Shown: positions 54,432 through 63,487, counted from the stretch's first letter. The stretch is 64,000 nt of DNA from JAHRAW01 sp965249835 (GCA_965249835.1 CBDFMY010000003.1:1674001-1738000); one strand, 5' to 3'. A program made the numbers and translations. The notes: generated by a model from the letters alone, not told the origin.

Positions 54432-55322
54432 ATGATTATGGACTTTAAGGAAAAATTAGTTGATTACTGGAAGAAAACACTCATTGGCATGGTGGGGCTT
54501 GTTGTAATAACGGGACTTCTTTGGTGGCACTACGACGACCCAGAAACTGCAAAGTTCGTTGCCTACTTGCTCGGCGGTGGATTTTTACTGTGGCAGGTTC
54601 GGGCTTCTAGTAAGCGCGCTAAGGCGGCGGAAGATACCGCTAGTGCAATGCAACAAACGGCAAATTTGACCGAAAAGGGCAACATTGCCGAGCGGTTTAA
54701 AAATGCTATTGAACACTTGGGAGGTAAATCCGCATCCGTCCGTATGGGCGGTGTCTATGCGCTACATCATATTGCGCAAGATGTGGAAGAATACCGTGAG
54801 CGCGTATTTGAAATTCTATGTGCGCATATCAGAGAAACAACAACGCAGGATGGATATAAACCACAAGAAGTACTCGATTCAGAAACAGATGTCAGTGTTA
54901 TTCGCCCGAGTGTTGAAATTGGAAGCATATTGAATTTATTGTTTCATTGGCTTCCAGATCGTAGAATTTACAAAAAATATCGAGCCAGTTTGGAACATGC
55001 AAATTTAATCGGAGCCATTTTAATAAATTCCGACTTACGGGAGGTTTTTTTGCCATTTGCTAATTTGGAAGGTGCTTTTTTAAGCGATGCTAACCTGCAA
55101 GATGCCATCCTGAGTTTTTCCAACTTACATGGTGCTCGGTTGAACAACACCAACTTACAAGGAGCAGATTTATCAAGCGCTAAAAATTTAACCGTTGAAC
55201 AATTATTGAAAGCAAAAACTTTATATCAGGCAGAACTGCCCGATGGAATGGAAGCGGAGATTAAAAAATACAAACCAGAATTGCTTGAAAAACCGAAACC
55301 CGATAATGAACCGGAAGCATAA
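54432..55322 (+). CDS. Membrane-anchored pentapeptide-repeat protein
   Basis: A 296-residue protein with one or two N-terminal membrane segments (about 16-30 and 42-55), an Ala/Lys helical linker, then a central region with LGGKSASVRMGGVYALHHIAQ. About residues 188-258 form pentapeptide repeats of the A(N/D)LXX type: EHANL, INSDL, PFANLEGAF, SDANLQDAI, SNLHGARL, NTNLQGADL. Such beta-helices can mimic DNA or serve as scaffolds. The N-terminal plus ARM-like layout occurs in many uncharacterised proteins. Its place beside a restriction system hints at defence, but that is only an inference. Confidence 0.8.
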   Translation: MIMDFKEKLVDYWKKTLIGMVGLVVITGLLWWHYDDPETAKFVAYLLGGGFLLWQVRASSKRAKAAEDTASAMQQTANLTEKGNIAERFKNAIEHLGGKSASVRMGGVYALHHIAQDVEEYRERVFEILCAHIRETTTQDGYKPQEVLDSETDVSVIRPSVEIGSILNLLFHWLPDRRIYKKYRASLEHANLIGAILINSDLREVFLPFANLEGAFLSDANLQDAILSFSNLHGARLNNTNLQGADLSSAKNLTVEQLLKAKTLYQAELPDGMEAEIKKYKPELLEKPKPDNEPEA

Positions 55323-55399
55323 ATTATACTGATGCTAACAATCACGTGCCCTCGACCACATAATAACTGGATGGCACTGACACAAAATAGGAGAATGTT

Positions 55400-56410
55400 G
55401 TGATACCTCAGAAAAAATACATAACCATTGATGATAACGAGAATAGAATTAAACTCTTGCTCAAAGAGTTAGTTTTAGAACCTCGTGTAAAAGCGCTGGT
55501 TTGGTCAAAAATCACCAAGCAAACACCGAACATGAAGGTTGGCTATCCTGGTCAACATTTGGCTTCACTCATTACTGGGATGGAAGGAGTAAGAACGGGT
55601 GCTCGTGGTGACGATCTCAAGGATGGAACGGAAATTAAATCTTGTAGCAGAGTCGACCAACTTGATAATTGCAAGGATTGTAAGAAAAAACTACTTCGCA
55701 TTGAGGAAAAATGTCCGCATTGTGGATCAGAAAACATTAACCGAATGAACGATAGCAAATGGCTATTTGCTGTTAAGTCAGAAGAAGAACTAAAACTATT
55801 AACAAAGACCATTGACAGGATTTTCTTAACTATATCTGATTATCCAAACTACGATAGTAGCGACTTTGAGACCATAAGATTTCAGGCGTTTGAGATATGG
55901 ATAAAGGAAGCAAGACACAGTAATTTTTCCATAATTATGGAAAAATATTATTACAAAATATTTTTAAAACATATACAAAGAAATCCCAGCAAAACCCCAG
56001 CACCGAAAAATTTTTGGCCTGACAGTTACCAATTCTATTTGTGTAATCCGGTTAAAGTATTTGAATCTATCGTAAAGAAAGCAAATAACAATCCAGAAAT
56101 TCAAATTAAACTCCTGGTGAGACCGGATCAAAATCGAGGCACATTAACTCCTGAACCAATGCCAACATCATTGCTAAACTTAGATGAACTAAGAATATTG
56201 AGCGACCCGAAAAACTGGTATGCTATTGAGACGCAATTGCAAAATGGAAAATCGATGGATGATCTAATTGCAATCACATCAAAGAAGCCTATTAACAAAG
56301 AAATGTTAAGAAAAACTCTTCCATATATCAACGAAAGAACAAGAGACTTATTATCGTTACGCGATACGGACAAAATTGCAGAGGAAAAGCAAAAACACAA
56401 AAGGCGCTAG
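55400..56410 (+). CDS. MamI-like type II restriction endonuclease
   Basis: A 336-residue protein that resembles the MamI family of restriction endonucleases. A likely nuclease core lies around residues 65-90, with VRTGARGDDLKDGTEIKSC (Asp, then Glu-x-Lys). A zinc-finger-like CKDCKKKLLRIEEKCPHC follows at about 93-112. The methyltransferase with a fused recognition domain next to it supports the role. MamI is known to cut a bipartite GAT-N4-ATC site; whether this one has the same target is unknown. Start is GTG with a good TAGGAGA Shine-Dalgarno. It is convergent with the methyltransferase and shares its stop region. Confidence 0.75.
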   Translation: MIPQKKYITIDDNENRIKLLLKELVLEPRVKALVWSKITKQTPNMKVGYPGQHLASLITGMEGVRTGARGDDLKDGTEIKSCSRVDQLDNCKDCKKKLLRIEEKCPHCGSENINRMNDSKWLFAVKSEEELKLLTKTIDRIFLTISDYPNYDSSDFETIRFQAFEIWIKEARHSNFSIIMEKYYYKIFLKHIQRNPSKTPAPKNFWPDSYQFYLCNPVKVFESIVKKANNNPEIQIKLLVRPDQNRGTLTPEPMPTSLLNLDELRILSDPKNWYAIETQLQNGKSMDDLIAITSKKPINKEMLRKTLPYINERTRDLLSLRDTDKIAEEKQKHKRR

Positions 56411-58260
56411 CCAACAGACCTTGCTGCCGTACTACCAAGTAGTTTGACTTGTTTCGCCATTAGGTTGCTCATTAATCCACTAAGATGATTTTGCTCCCTA
56501 ATAACATCTGCTACCTTTTCATATTTGCTTCCGGCCTTGAATACATCCTTTGGAATCACTAATCGTGAAATATCACTAGGGTGCAGGTGAGCAGTTTGGC
56601 CTCGAACCATTTTTTGAATAGTGTTGATTGTCTCCTTTGAACGCAAAAACGATAATAGCAAATAGGGAGAAATTTTATTTTGATCAACCCGAATCAACAT
56701 CACTTCGCCAACAAAAGATACGTGTTTTGTTTGGAGAAATTTTGGGATGTCTGTAAAAATGTCACTCTTTTTAGCGATATAAACTGGGCTATGGGCAGAA
56801 GAAGTTAAGAGAATATCGCCCCTCTGTAAAATTAAAGGTTTTTTGGCATTGACCCTCTTGGAAGTTTCTTCGTTGCTTATAAAATTCCTGTCCCTCGGTT
56901 CCCAGTTAATACCAGAACCAGTCAGGTTGCCAACTTTAATAAGAAAATTCCCCGCTTCTGAATAATATTTTCTGGCAGGTGTCCGACCAGTACCAATAAA
57001 CTGGCAAATATCCCCTAAAAGCAAATCGTTCTTATTTTTTGATTTAGTAATAAAAGCATCTGAGAGTAGAGAAAATGTTGCCGATTTCTCGGGATAGGAA
57101 ATCATCTCTACAAACTGATGCGATTTACCTTTGTCAATTGCAGTGTTCATTGCATCTGCGAAGTGTGGGAGTTTGCTACCTTCCCTATAACGCCCTGTCG
57201 AATCAAACCCAATATTGTCAACTGTGGCAAGAGCCAGTTTCATCGGTTCGTTTCTCTCTTTGATGTTTTTGTACTTTCTTGCAAATAGAACAAGTGTAGT
57301 AGTTTGTGTGCCAGTGAGTGCAAATGTTTCTGGTGGCAAACTCATAATTGCATAAATATAGCCATATTGACTTAATGCCGACCTTGCTACTTGCAGTGAA
57401 TTATTGGTGGCAATGCTTTTCGGAATAACAATCCCCAATGTTCCGCCTGGCTTTAGTTGTTGCAAACAACGTTCGATAAATACAATTTCGCTATTTTGCT
57501 TTTTTAAAGGATACCCTTTGGAATCTTGACAACTTAAGTAACTATTAAAGTCATAGTCTCTTGCATCCAATGAAACCCCAAATGGGGGGTTGGTTAAAAT
57601 AACATCGTATTTTCCATCTGATTGTGTTGTTTTTAATGAGTCAGATAGCTGTTTTGTGAACTTTACTTTAGGGAAGTGTCCTAAATTTAAGTCAGATAGC
57701 AACACCATCCGAGGGTTTTTATCTACTCCAAAAATTTCAGAGACACGAGTTGGATTAAGTTTTTTGAGATATTCAATCAAGAAAGTACCGGAGCCACAGG
57801 CAGGGTCTAGAACCTTTTGATTCTGACGGTTAGGGATGAAATCCACAATGGCAGAAACTACATCATCAGGTGTCAAGAACATCCCCAGTCCTTTTCTAAT
57901 ATCTGGCGTAAGAAACTCTTTTATGGCATGACTTCTTACGTCATAGTCAATCTTTGAAAAATTAACAGGAAACAATAGGCTGTGAATATCTGACAGGCAT
58001 TCGTCGCTTAGAAATATTTCTTTTTCTCGCCATATTTCAGATGACCAAGAGTTTGTTTTTCCTAAATATTTTGAAAATAGACTTCTTACCAAATTACAGG
58101 AGAGCGACTTACTGCCCCCTGTAACTACTTCATAGTTTTGTTTGAAGAAAAGATATTTAAGAAGTTCGTCGAACGCTTCTTGTGGTTGAAGTCCGTCCAC
58201 ATTTCTCATAAAGTTGTGGGCTTCTTTGTAGATACGAGTTAATTCTCTGGTTGTGGGCAT
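56407..58260 (-). CDS. N6-adenine DNA methyltransferase with fused type I-like specificity domain
   Basis: A 617-residue protein. The helical N-terminal part and the core are HsdM-like: AdoMet motif KVLDPACGSGTFLIEYL at about 149-165 and catalytic NPPF at 224-227 (VILTNPPFGVSLDARD). The C-terminal third (about 415-600) resembles an HsdS target-recognition domain (LLLGDICQFIGTGRTPARKYY, then VKVGNLTG-like and QRGDILLTSSAHSPVYIA). Fusion of M and S suggests recognition of a bipartite site, which fits a MamI-type partner. Modification protects against the convergent endonuclease. It starts with ATG at 58260 in an A+T-rich region. Confidence 0.85.
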   Translation of the reverse strand: MPTTRELTRIYKEAHNFMRNVDGLQPQEAFDELLKYLFFKQNYEVVTGGSKSLSCNLVRSLFSKYLGKTNSWSSEIWREKEIFLSDECLSDIHSLLFPVNFSKIDYDVRSHAIKEFLTPDIRKGLGMFLTPDDVVSAIVDFIPNRQNQKVLDPACGSGTFLIEYLKKLNPTRVSEIFGVDKNPRMVLLSDLNLGHFPKVKFTKQLSDSLKTTQSDGKYDVILTNPPFGVSLDARDYDFNSYLSCQDSKGYPLKKQNSEIVFIERCLQQLKPGGTLGIVIPKSIATNNSLQVARSALSQYGYIYAIMSLPPETFALTGTQTTTLVLFARKYKNIKERNEPMKLALATVDNIGFDSTGRYREGSKLPHFADAMNTAIDKGKSHQFVEMISYPEKSATFSLLSDAFITKSKNKNDLLLGDICQFIGTGRTPARKYYSEAGNFLIKVGNLTGSGINWEPRDRNFISNEETSKRVNAKKPLILQRGDILLTSSAHSPVYIAKKSDIFTDIPKFLQTKHVSFVGEVMLIRVDQNKISPYLLLSFLRSKETINTIQKMVRGQTAHLHPSDISRLVIPKDVFKAGSKYEKVADVIREQNHLSGLMSNLMAKQVKLLGSTAARSVG

Positions 58261-58455
58261 TGCGCGAGTCCTGAAGTCTGCTATGTGTGTAGTTTCGGAA
58301 ATATTTCTAATCTTGTCAAGGAATTATTTCCTATATTTTCTAACTGTGGCAATATCATCCGTATAAGCACAGTAATTTACCGAATTGTGCCAGAATAATG
58401 TCAAACTCACACCTGACTACCCGATCACCGAAACCACCTAAACCGGAGGCATCCC

Positions 58456-59055
58456 ATGAAAAAACTTTCTCTGCTAACTTGTGCGCTGGTTGTTACCGCG
58501 CTTTCTGTCGCATTGACTACCACACCTGCCGTCGCCGCTTGTAAGGTCGAAAAGAAACCGCAGGATTTGACCCATGCGGATATGCGGGTTTTTTATGACT
58601 GCATCCGTCCTGGCTTGCTCAAGGGCTATCAGAAGCGAGGCAAGAATCCGATTGCCATGGGTTATTCCGATTGGCAGGCGGCATCCACCGCACCGGCTGC
58701 GCCCGGTTTTCATAGCGGTCAATACTTGATGACTTACGTCAATCCGGTTGGTTACGCCGACTATGTTGCGTTTCAAACGACCGGGGCGAACATGCCGGTG
58801 GGGACGCTGATTGCCAAGGAAAATTTTTCCTTGAAGAAAAACGGTAAACTGAAAAAAGGTGCGTTGCTGATGATGGAGAAGGTCGGGTTGGACAAGGCAG
58901 CGGACACCGGCGGCTGGATTTACAGCGGGGTCAAACCCAACGGCAAAAAACTGAAAGTCGATCAAAAAGGATTTTGCCACGCCTGTCACTTGGCTTGGCC
59001 CGGGCAAGATTTTCTCGGCTATCCGATTCCGGCGGTTCGGGTTTCCGGTGGATAA
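58456..59055 (+). CDS. Cytochrome P460-like periplasmic protein
   Basis: A 199-residue secreted protein with a signal peptide (about 1-28, ending PAVAA). The mature part has the P460 pattern: early Cys, YPIP near the end, and a haem attachment motif CHACH at 174-178 (GFCHACHLAWPGQDFLGYP). Cytochrome P460 enzymes oxidise hydroxylamine or detoxify nitric oxide in ammonia and methane oxidisers; many relatives are of unknown role. The essential cross-linking Lys cannot be placed with confidence. A strong CGGAGG Shine-Dalgarno precedes the ATG. High-G+C codon use resumes here, so it is outside the island. Confidence 0.8.
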   Translation: MKKLSLLTCALVVTALSVALTTTPAVAACKVEKKPQDLTHADMRVFYDCIRPGLLKGYQKRGKNPIAMGYSDWQAASTAPAAPGFHSGQYLMTYVNPVGYADYVAFQTTGANMPVGTLIAKENFSLKKNGKLKKGALLMMEKVGLDKAADTGGWIYSGVKPNGKKLKVDQKGFCHACHLAWPGQDFLGYPIPAVRVSGG

Positions 59056-59105
59056 GTAGCTCTATCCGCGTCCCGCTGATTACAAATACTCCCCGAACTT
59101 TGGCT

Positions 59106-60662
59106 ATGGCAACCAACGCTCCGCGCGTTCAATTGATGGATGTCACCCTGCGCGATGGCGAGCAAACCCAGGGCGTGTCGTTTTCCCAGGCGGAGAAGGT
59201 CAGCATCGCCAAGGCATTGTTGCGCGCGCTCAAGGTCGACCGGATTGAAGTCGCTTCGGCCGGCGTTTCCTCCGGCGAGCAGGACGCGCTCAAACGAATC
59301 ACCGATTGGGCGGCGATGGAAAATTTCCTTGAACGGGTGGAAGTGCTCGGATTTGTCGACCATCAACGCAGCGTCGACTGGATTCGAGGCGCTGGAGGCA
59401 AGGTGCTTAACCTGCTCGCCAAGGGCAGCGAAAAACATTGCCGGGAACAGTTGGGTCGAACGTTGGAGCAGCACCTTGAAGAAATTCGCCGCACGGTGGA
59501 GTATGCCGCCGAACAAGGTTTGCGCATCAATATTTATCTGGAAGACTGGTCCAACGGCTATGCCGACAGCCGCGGGTATGTTTATGACATGGTGGAGGGG
59601 TTGCAAGCCCTGCCCATCGCTCATTACATGTTGCCGGACACGCTTGGCGTAATGTCGCCGCATGAAGTGCGAAGCAGTTTTACCGACATGATCGAACGCT
59701 TTCCGCAATGTCAGTTTGATTTTCATCCGCACAACGATTATGGCCTCGCCACCGCCAACTGCATGGCCGCGGTCGAGTCCGGCGTATCCACCATCCACTG
59801 CACCGTGAACTGCCTCGGCGAACGCGCCGGCAATGCTTCGCTGGCGGAAGTTTGTTTGGTGCTTCGCGACAAATTGAACGCGCAATTAGCCATTGACGAA
59901 ACCGAAATCTACACGCTGAGTCGCATGGTGGAAAATTTTTCCGGCAAGATGGTGGCCGACAACGCGCCCGTGGTCGGTGCCGATGTGTTCACCCAGACCG
60001 CCGGCATCCACGCCGATGGCGACCGCAAGGGCGGGCTATATCAATCCGTGTTGAGTCCGCAACGTTTCAACCGCTCGCGCTTATATGCGCTGGGAAAAAT
60101 GAGCGGCAAGGCATCGCTGGAAAAAAATCTGGAAGTGCTGGGCATCAGTTTGTCCGAAGAAGACCGCGCAAAAGTGTTGAAGCGAATCGTCAAACTGGGC
60201 GACTCAAAAGCCATCATCACCCCGGAAGATTTGCCGTTTATCATCGCCGACATACTGGAGAGCAAAGGCGAACGCCACCTTGAACTGCTTAACTGCTCGA
60301 TTACCAGTGGACTTGACCTCGAGTCCATCGTCAGCATTCGTGTGCGGCTATACGACAAAATTCACAAGTCAACCGGTGCCGGCAATGGCGGCTTCGATGC
60401 TTTTGTTATGGCGATGCAGAAAATTCTCGATGCGAAAAAAATCGACTTCCCGGAATTGCTCGACTATCAGGTGCGAATTCCCAAAGGCGGCACCGCCAGT
60501 GCGTTGGTGGAATGTTTGATTACCTGGCGGGATCAAGAGCGCAAAGTAAGAACTCGCGGGGTCAATGCCAATCAAGTGTTTGCCGGCATTGAAGCAACCT
60601 TGCGCATGCTCAATATGAAACTGAATCAGAATAACGTCAATTCCATTGAGCGGCGTGCTTGA
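59106..60662 (+). CDS. Citramalate / 2-isopropylmalate synthase-type enzyme
   Basis: A 518-residue member of the HMGL-like acyltransferase family with a regulatory domain. It begins VQLMDVTLRDGEQTQGVSFS, the metal-binding DxTLRDGEQ motif. It then has YMLPDTLGVMSPHEV, FDFHPHNDYGLATAN (HxH ligands), GERAGNASLAEV and GVFTQTAGIHADGD. The C-terminal part (about 390-510) is the LeuA-type dimer domain. This branch includes Leptospira-type citramalate synthase (pyruvate to isoleucine) and LeuA relatives; the substrate cannot be fixed from sequence. It begins 50 bp after the P460 gene. Confidence 0.85.
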   Translation: MATNAPRVQLMDVTLRDGEQTQGVSFSQAEKVSIAKALLRALKVDRIEVASAGVSSGEQDALKRITDWAAMENFLERVEVLGFVDHQRSVDWIRGAGGKVLNLLAKGSEKHCREQLGRTLEQHLEEIRRTVEYAAEQGLRINIYLEDWSNGYADSRGYVYDMVEGLQALPIAHYMLPDTLGVMSPHEVRSSFTDMIERFPQCQFDFHPHNDYGLATANCMAAVESGVSTIHCTVNCLGERAGNASLAEVCLVLRDKLNAQLAIDETEIYTLSRMVENFSGKMVADNAPVVGADVFTQTAGIHADGDRKGGLYQSVLSPQRFNRSRLYALGKMSGKASLEKNLEVLGISLSEEDRAKVLKRIVKLGDSKAIITPEDLPFIIADILESKGERHLELLNCSITSGLDLESIVSIRVRLYDKIHKSTGAGNGGFDAFVMAMQKILDAKKIDFPELLDYQVRIPKGGTASALVECLITWRDQERKVRTRGVNANQVFAGIEATLRMLNMKLNQNNVNSIERRA

Positions 60663-60673
60663 TGTTCGGTGAC

Positions 60674-60865
60674 GACGAATACTGATTCTTTCGTTGTCAT
60701 GCCCGCAGAAGTTTTGCTATTTACTCTATTCTCCCAATTACCAGAGCGTGCAGGGACGCACGCAGGCGCGTGGAAACTTACCCCCGCAAAGCGCGAGCAC
60801 GCGCAAGCGAACCTTTGCCTATCAGCCACTTGCGGCGTAAGCTGCCGCCATCGCCCTTCGCACTT
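60674..60865. repeat. Hairpin-rich interspersed element, copy C (shortened)
   Basis: The third copy of the family at 17450-17820 and 34473-34700. It keeps GACGAATACTGATTCTTTCG, TTTACTCTATTCTCCCAAT, the GCGTGC/GCACGC hairpin, CGCAAAGCGCGAGCACGCGC and CGAACCTTTGCCTATCAGCC. A block of about 40 bp with the CCCCC/GGGGG hairpin is missing after GCGTGGAAAC. It lies in the 354-bp gap before the carnitine genes; a further hairpin GTCACGC-TAC-GCGTGAC occurs near 60916-60932. Confidence 0.85.
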
Positions 60866-61016
60866 GCGGCGCAGCCGCCGGTTTGTGTCTGGCAAAGCCG
60901 GACGCTAAAAGGAGTCACGCTACGCGTGACACAATTTTATCTTGCATTGCCGCGCTCAATTGGGGCAAAGTCCCACCCCGCATTACTTCCAATTGGCACC
61001 ACAGCACGAGGAAAAA

Positions 61017-61907
61017 ATGAACTTCAACGCATTTATCACCTGCGCGGTGACCGGCTCCGGCAACTCGGTCGGCAAACACCCGGACATTCCGGTCACCCCG
61101 CAGCAGATTGCCACCGCGGCAATTGAAGCGGCAAAAGCCGGCGCCGCCATCGTGCATATTCATGTGCGCGACCCGCAAACCGGTGCGCCGTCTCGGGACC
61201 CGAAATTGTTCGCCGAAGTGGTACATCGAATCCGCGACAGCGATACCGATGTGGTAATCAACACCACCGCCGGTATGGGCGGCGATCTGGTGTTCGGTAG
61301 CGGTGAAAATCCGTTGCCGCTGGATGCCAAAGGCACCGACATGGCGGGCCCGCTGAAACGTCTCGCGCATGTCGAGCAACTGCTGCCGGAAATTTGCACG
61401 CTGGATTGCGGCACAATGAATTTCGCCGAAAGCAATTATGTCATGACCAACACGCCCGGCATGCTAAAGACCATGGCAAAGCGGGTGCGGGAGTTGGGCG
61501 TGCGCCCGGAACTGGAAGTGTTTGACACCGGGCATTTGGTGTTCGTCAAGGAGATGATTGGCGATGGACTGCTGGATAATCCGGTGATGATTCAGTTGTG
61601 CATGGGCATTCCCTACGGCGCACCGGATGACCCGACCACACTGCTGGCGATGGTCAACCAGTTGCCGGCCGGGTCGATATTTTCTGCATTCTCCATCGGG
61701 CGCAATCAACTTCCATTTGTAGCGATGGCGGTGCTCGCCGGCGGCAACGTGCGGGTCGGGCTGGAAGACAATCTATATCTTGAGAAGGGCGTGTTCGCCA
61801 GCAACGCGCAGTTGGTGGAACGCGCGGTTACGATTTTGTCGGCACTTAATGTCGCCATCATGGGGCCCGATGAAGTGCGTAAAACCCTGGAGTTGAAAAA
61901 ACGTTGA
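61017..61907 (+). CDS. BKACE (DUF849) enzyme, probable 3-dehydrocarnitine cleavage enzyme
   Basis: A 296-residue zinc-dependent beta-keto acid cleavage enzyme. It has the metal motif VHIHVRDPQTG (about 46-56), NTTAGMGG, CTLDCGTMNFAE and FDTGHLVFV in the middle. GGNVRVGLEDNLYLEKGVFASNAQLV near the C-terminus is typical of the family. These enzymes move the acyl part of a 3-keto acid to CoA using acetyl-CoA. Next to a carnitine dehydrogenase the likely reaction is 3-dehydrocarnitine plus acetyl-CoA to betainyl-CoA plus acetoacetate. A GAGGAA Shine-Dalgarno supports the ATG at 61017. It is the first gene of the probable operon. Confidence 0.85.
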   Translation: MNFNAFITCAVTGSGNSVGKHPDIPVTPQQIATAAIEAAKAGAAIVHIHVRDPQTGAPSRDPKLFAEVVHRIRDSDTDVVINTTAGMGGDLVFGSGENPLPLDAKGTDMAGPLKRLAHVEQLLPEICTLDCGTMNFAESNYVMTNTPGMLKTMAKRVRELGVRPELEVFDTGHLVFVKEMIGDGLLDNPVMIQLCMGIPYGAPDDPTTLLAMVNQLPAGSIFSAFSIGRNQLPFVAMAVLAGGNVRVGLEDNLYLEKGVFASNAQLVERAVTILSALNVAIMGPDEVRKTLELKKR

Positions 61908-61908
61908 A

Positions 61909-61944
61909 AAAAACACTGAGAAAAACACTGATAAAAAATCTGAC
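61909..61944. repeat. 12-bp micro-repeat between BKACE and carnitine dehydrogenase
   Basis: AAAAACACTGAG, AAAAACACTGAT and AAAAAATCTGAC are in tandem. They overlap the 55-bp spacer directly after the BKACE stop. Confidence 0.8.
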
Positions 61945-61962
61945 GAAGAAGACACCCCAACC

Positions 61963-63483
61963 ATGTCATCCGACCGCAAAATAAATCGCGTTGCCTTGAT
62001 CGGCGGCGGCGTGATCGGTGCCGGATGGGCCGCACGACTGTTGATTAACGGCATCCATGTCAGCGTGTGTGATCCGTCCACGCAAGTGCAAAGGCGTGTT
62101 AATCAGGTAATCGAAAATGCGCTACGTGCCTATCGAAAAATGACGCTGGCACCGGTTGCGCGCAAGGGCGATTTGGTTTTCACTTCCTCGGTGGCCGAGG
62201 CGACGGGCAACGCGGATTTCGTTCAGGAAAGCGGGCCGGAACGCATCGACATCAAGAAGCAACTCATTGCCGAAGTATGCGAAAACAGCGACGCCGAGGT
62301 CGTGGTCGCTTCGTCTTCTTCGGGATTGTTGCCGAGCGAAATGCAGGACGGCGTGCGTTTTCCCGAACGCGTCATCGTCGGGCATCCGTTCAATCCGGTG
62401 TATCTGATGCCGCTGGTGGAAATTGTCGGCGGACAGCAGACCAACGATGCGGCGAAGCAGACGGCGGCGGATTTCTATCGTAGCATCGGTATGCATCCGT
62501 TGCTGGTTCGTAAAGAAATTGACGCATTCCTCGCCGACCGAATGATGGAAGCACTATGGCGTGAAGCGTTGCATCTGGTCAAAGACGGAGTCGCCACCAC
62601 CGATGAAATCGATCAGGCGATTTGCTATGGGCCCGGGTTGCGCTGGTCGTTCATGGGGAGTTTTCTGGTGTATCGCGTGGCCGGCGGGGAAGGCGGGTTT
62701 CGTCATTTCATGGAGCAGTTTGGGCCAAGTTTGAAATGGCCATGGACGCGCTTTGACGGGCCCGACCTGAGCGATGAATTTCTCGATCAACTCACCGAAC
62801 AATCCGACCGGCAAGCCGATGGTCGAAGCATCGTCGAGTTGGAAAGATTGCGGGATGACTGTCTGGTTTCGGTGATGCAGGGGCTGCGTTCTCATGAGTA
62901 TGCCGCCGGCAATGTGTTGAAAAGTTATGAGGAAAAACTCTACGCCGCCGACCATCGCACGGTTATGGATGCCGCCGATGAGTTGAGCCAACCGCTTAAG
63001 TTGCACCACGACACGGTCAAACCGGAATGGGTGGATTACAACCACCACATGACCGAAAGTCGTTACTTGCAGGCATTCGGCGATGCCTCGGATGCGCTGT
63101 TTCGTTATATCGGCGTGGATGGTGATTACCGTGAGCGCGGTTACAGTTACTATACGGTTGAAACGCACATCAATTTTTATCGCGAGGCGACCGTGGATCA
63201 AGCGTTTCATGTCAGCACTCAGTTGCTGGGCGGCCAGAGTAGCGATTCCAAACGTATTCATCTTTTTCACACCATGTATGCCACCGATGATGACACCATA
63301 CTCGCCACCACCGAACAAATGTTGTTGCACGTAAACACTGCCGAAGGTCGCACCTGCGCCGCCCAGCCGGAAGTTCTCGAGCGGTTGAATCGTATCCTCG
63401 CCGCGCATGCCGACCTCGCGCAACCCGAACAAGCCGGGCGTTCGGTGCAAACCAAAAAACCTTCCCGGAAAAACGCAAAATAA
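61963..63483 (+). CDS. Carnitine 3-dehydrogenase fused to a thioesterase domain
   Basis: A 506-residue two-part protein. The N-terminal 320 residues are a 3-hydroxyacyl-CoA dehydrogenase-type carnitine dehydrogenase: NAD motif ALIGGGVIGAGWAARLL (11-27), FVQESGPERIDIKKQL, ASSSSGLLPSE and VGHPFNPVYLMPLVEIVGG. It would oxidise L-carnitine to 3-dehydrocarnitine. About residues 345-480 form a hot-dog thioesterase domain (KPEWVDYNHHMTESRYL, YTVETHI at 397-403) that would hydrolyse betainyl-CoA to glycine betaine. In Pseudomonas these are separate genes (cdhA, cdhB); fused forms are known elsewhere. The end is basic (KKPSRKNAK). Confidence 0.85.
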   Translation: MSSDRKINRVALIGGGVIGAGWAARLLINGIHVSVCDPSTQVQRRVNQVIENALRAYRKMTLAPVARKGDLVFTSSVAEATGNADFVQESGPERIDIKKQLIAEVCENSDAEVVVASSSSGLLPSEMQDGVRFPERVIVGHPFNPVYLMPLVEIVGGQQTNDAAKQTAADFYRSIGMHPLLVRKEIDAFLADRMMEALWREALHLVKDGVATTDEIDQAICYGPGLRWSFMGSFLVYRVAGGEGGFRHFMEQFGPSLKWPWTRFDGPDLSDEFLDQLTEQSDRQADGRSIVELERLRDDCLVSVMQGLRSHEYAAGNVLKSYEEKLYAADHRTVMDAADELSQPLKLHHDTVKPEWVDYNHHMTESRYLQAFGDASDALFRYIGVDGDYRERGYSYYTVETHINFYREATVDQAFHVSTQLLGGQSSDSKRIHLFHTMYATDDDTILATTEQMLLHVNTAEGRTCAAQPEVLERLNRILAAHADLAQPEQAGRSVQTKKPSRKNAK

Positions 63484-63487
63484 AAAA

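Larger units (their letters stand above)
54401..58455. other. A+T-richer genomic island downstream of tRNA-Phe
   Basis: From the tRNA 3' end to about 58.45 kb the sequence is clearly richer in A+T than its neighbours and uses codons such as AAA, AAT, TTA and ATA far more. It holds three genes: a membrane pentapeptide-repeat protein, a MamI-like endonuclease and a methyltransferase. tRNA genes are common integration sites, and foreign composition supports transfer. No integrase gene and no repeat of the tRNA 3' end at the right side were seen. Confidence 0.7.

Noticed and set aside
54325..58455. Integrated element with att repeats at tRNA-Phe
   Set aside because: No integrase and no second copy of the tRNA 3' end were found on the right side; kept only as a compositional island.
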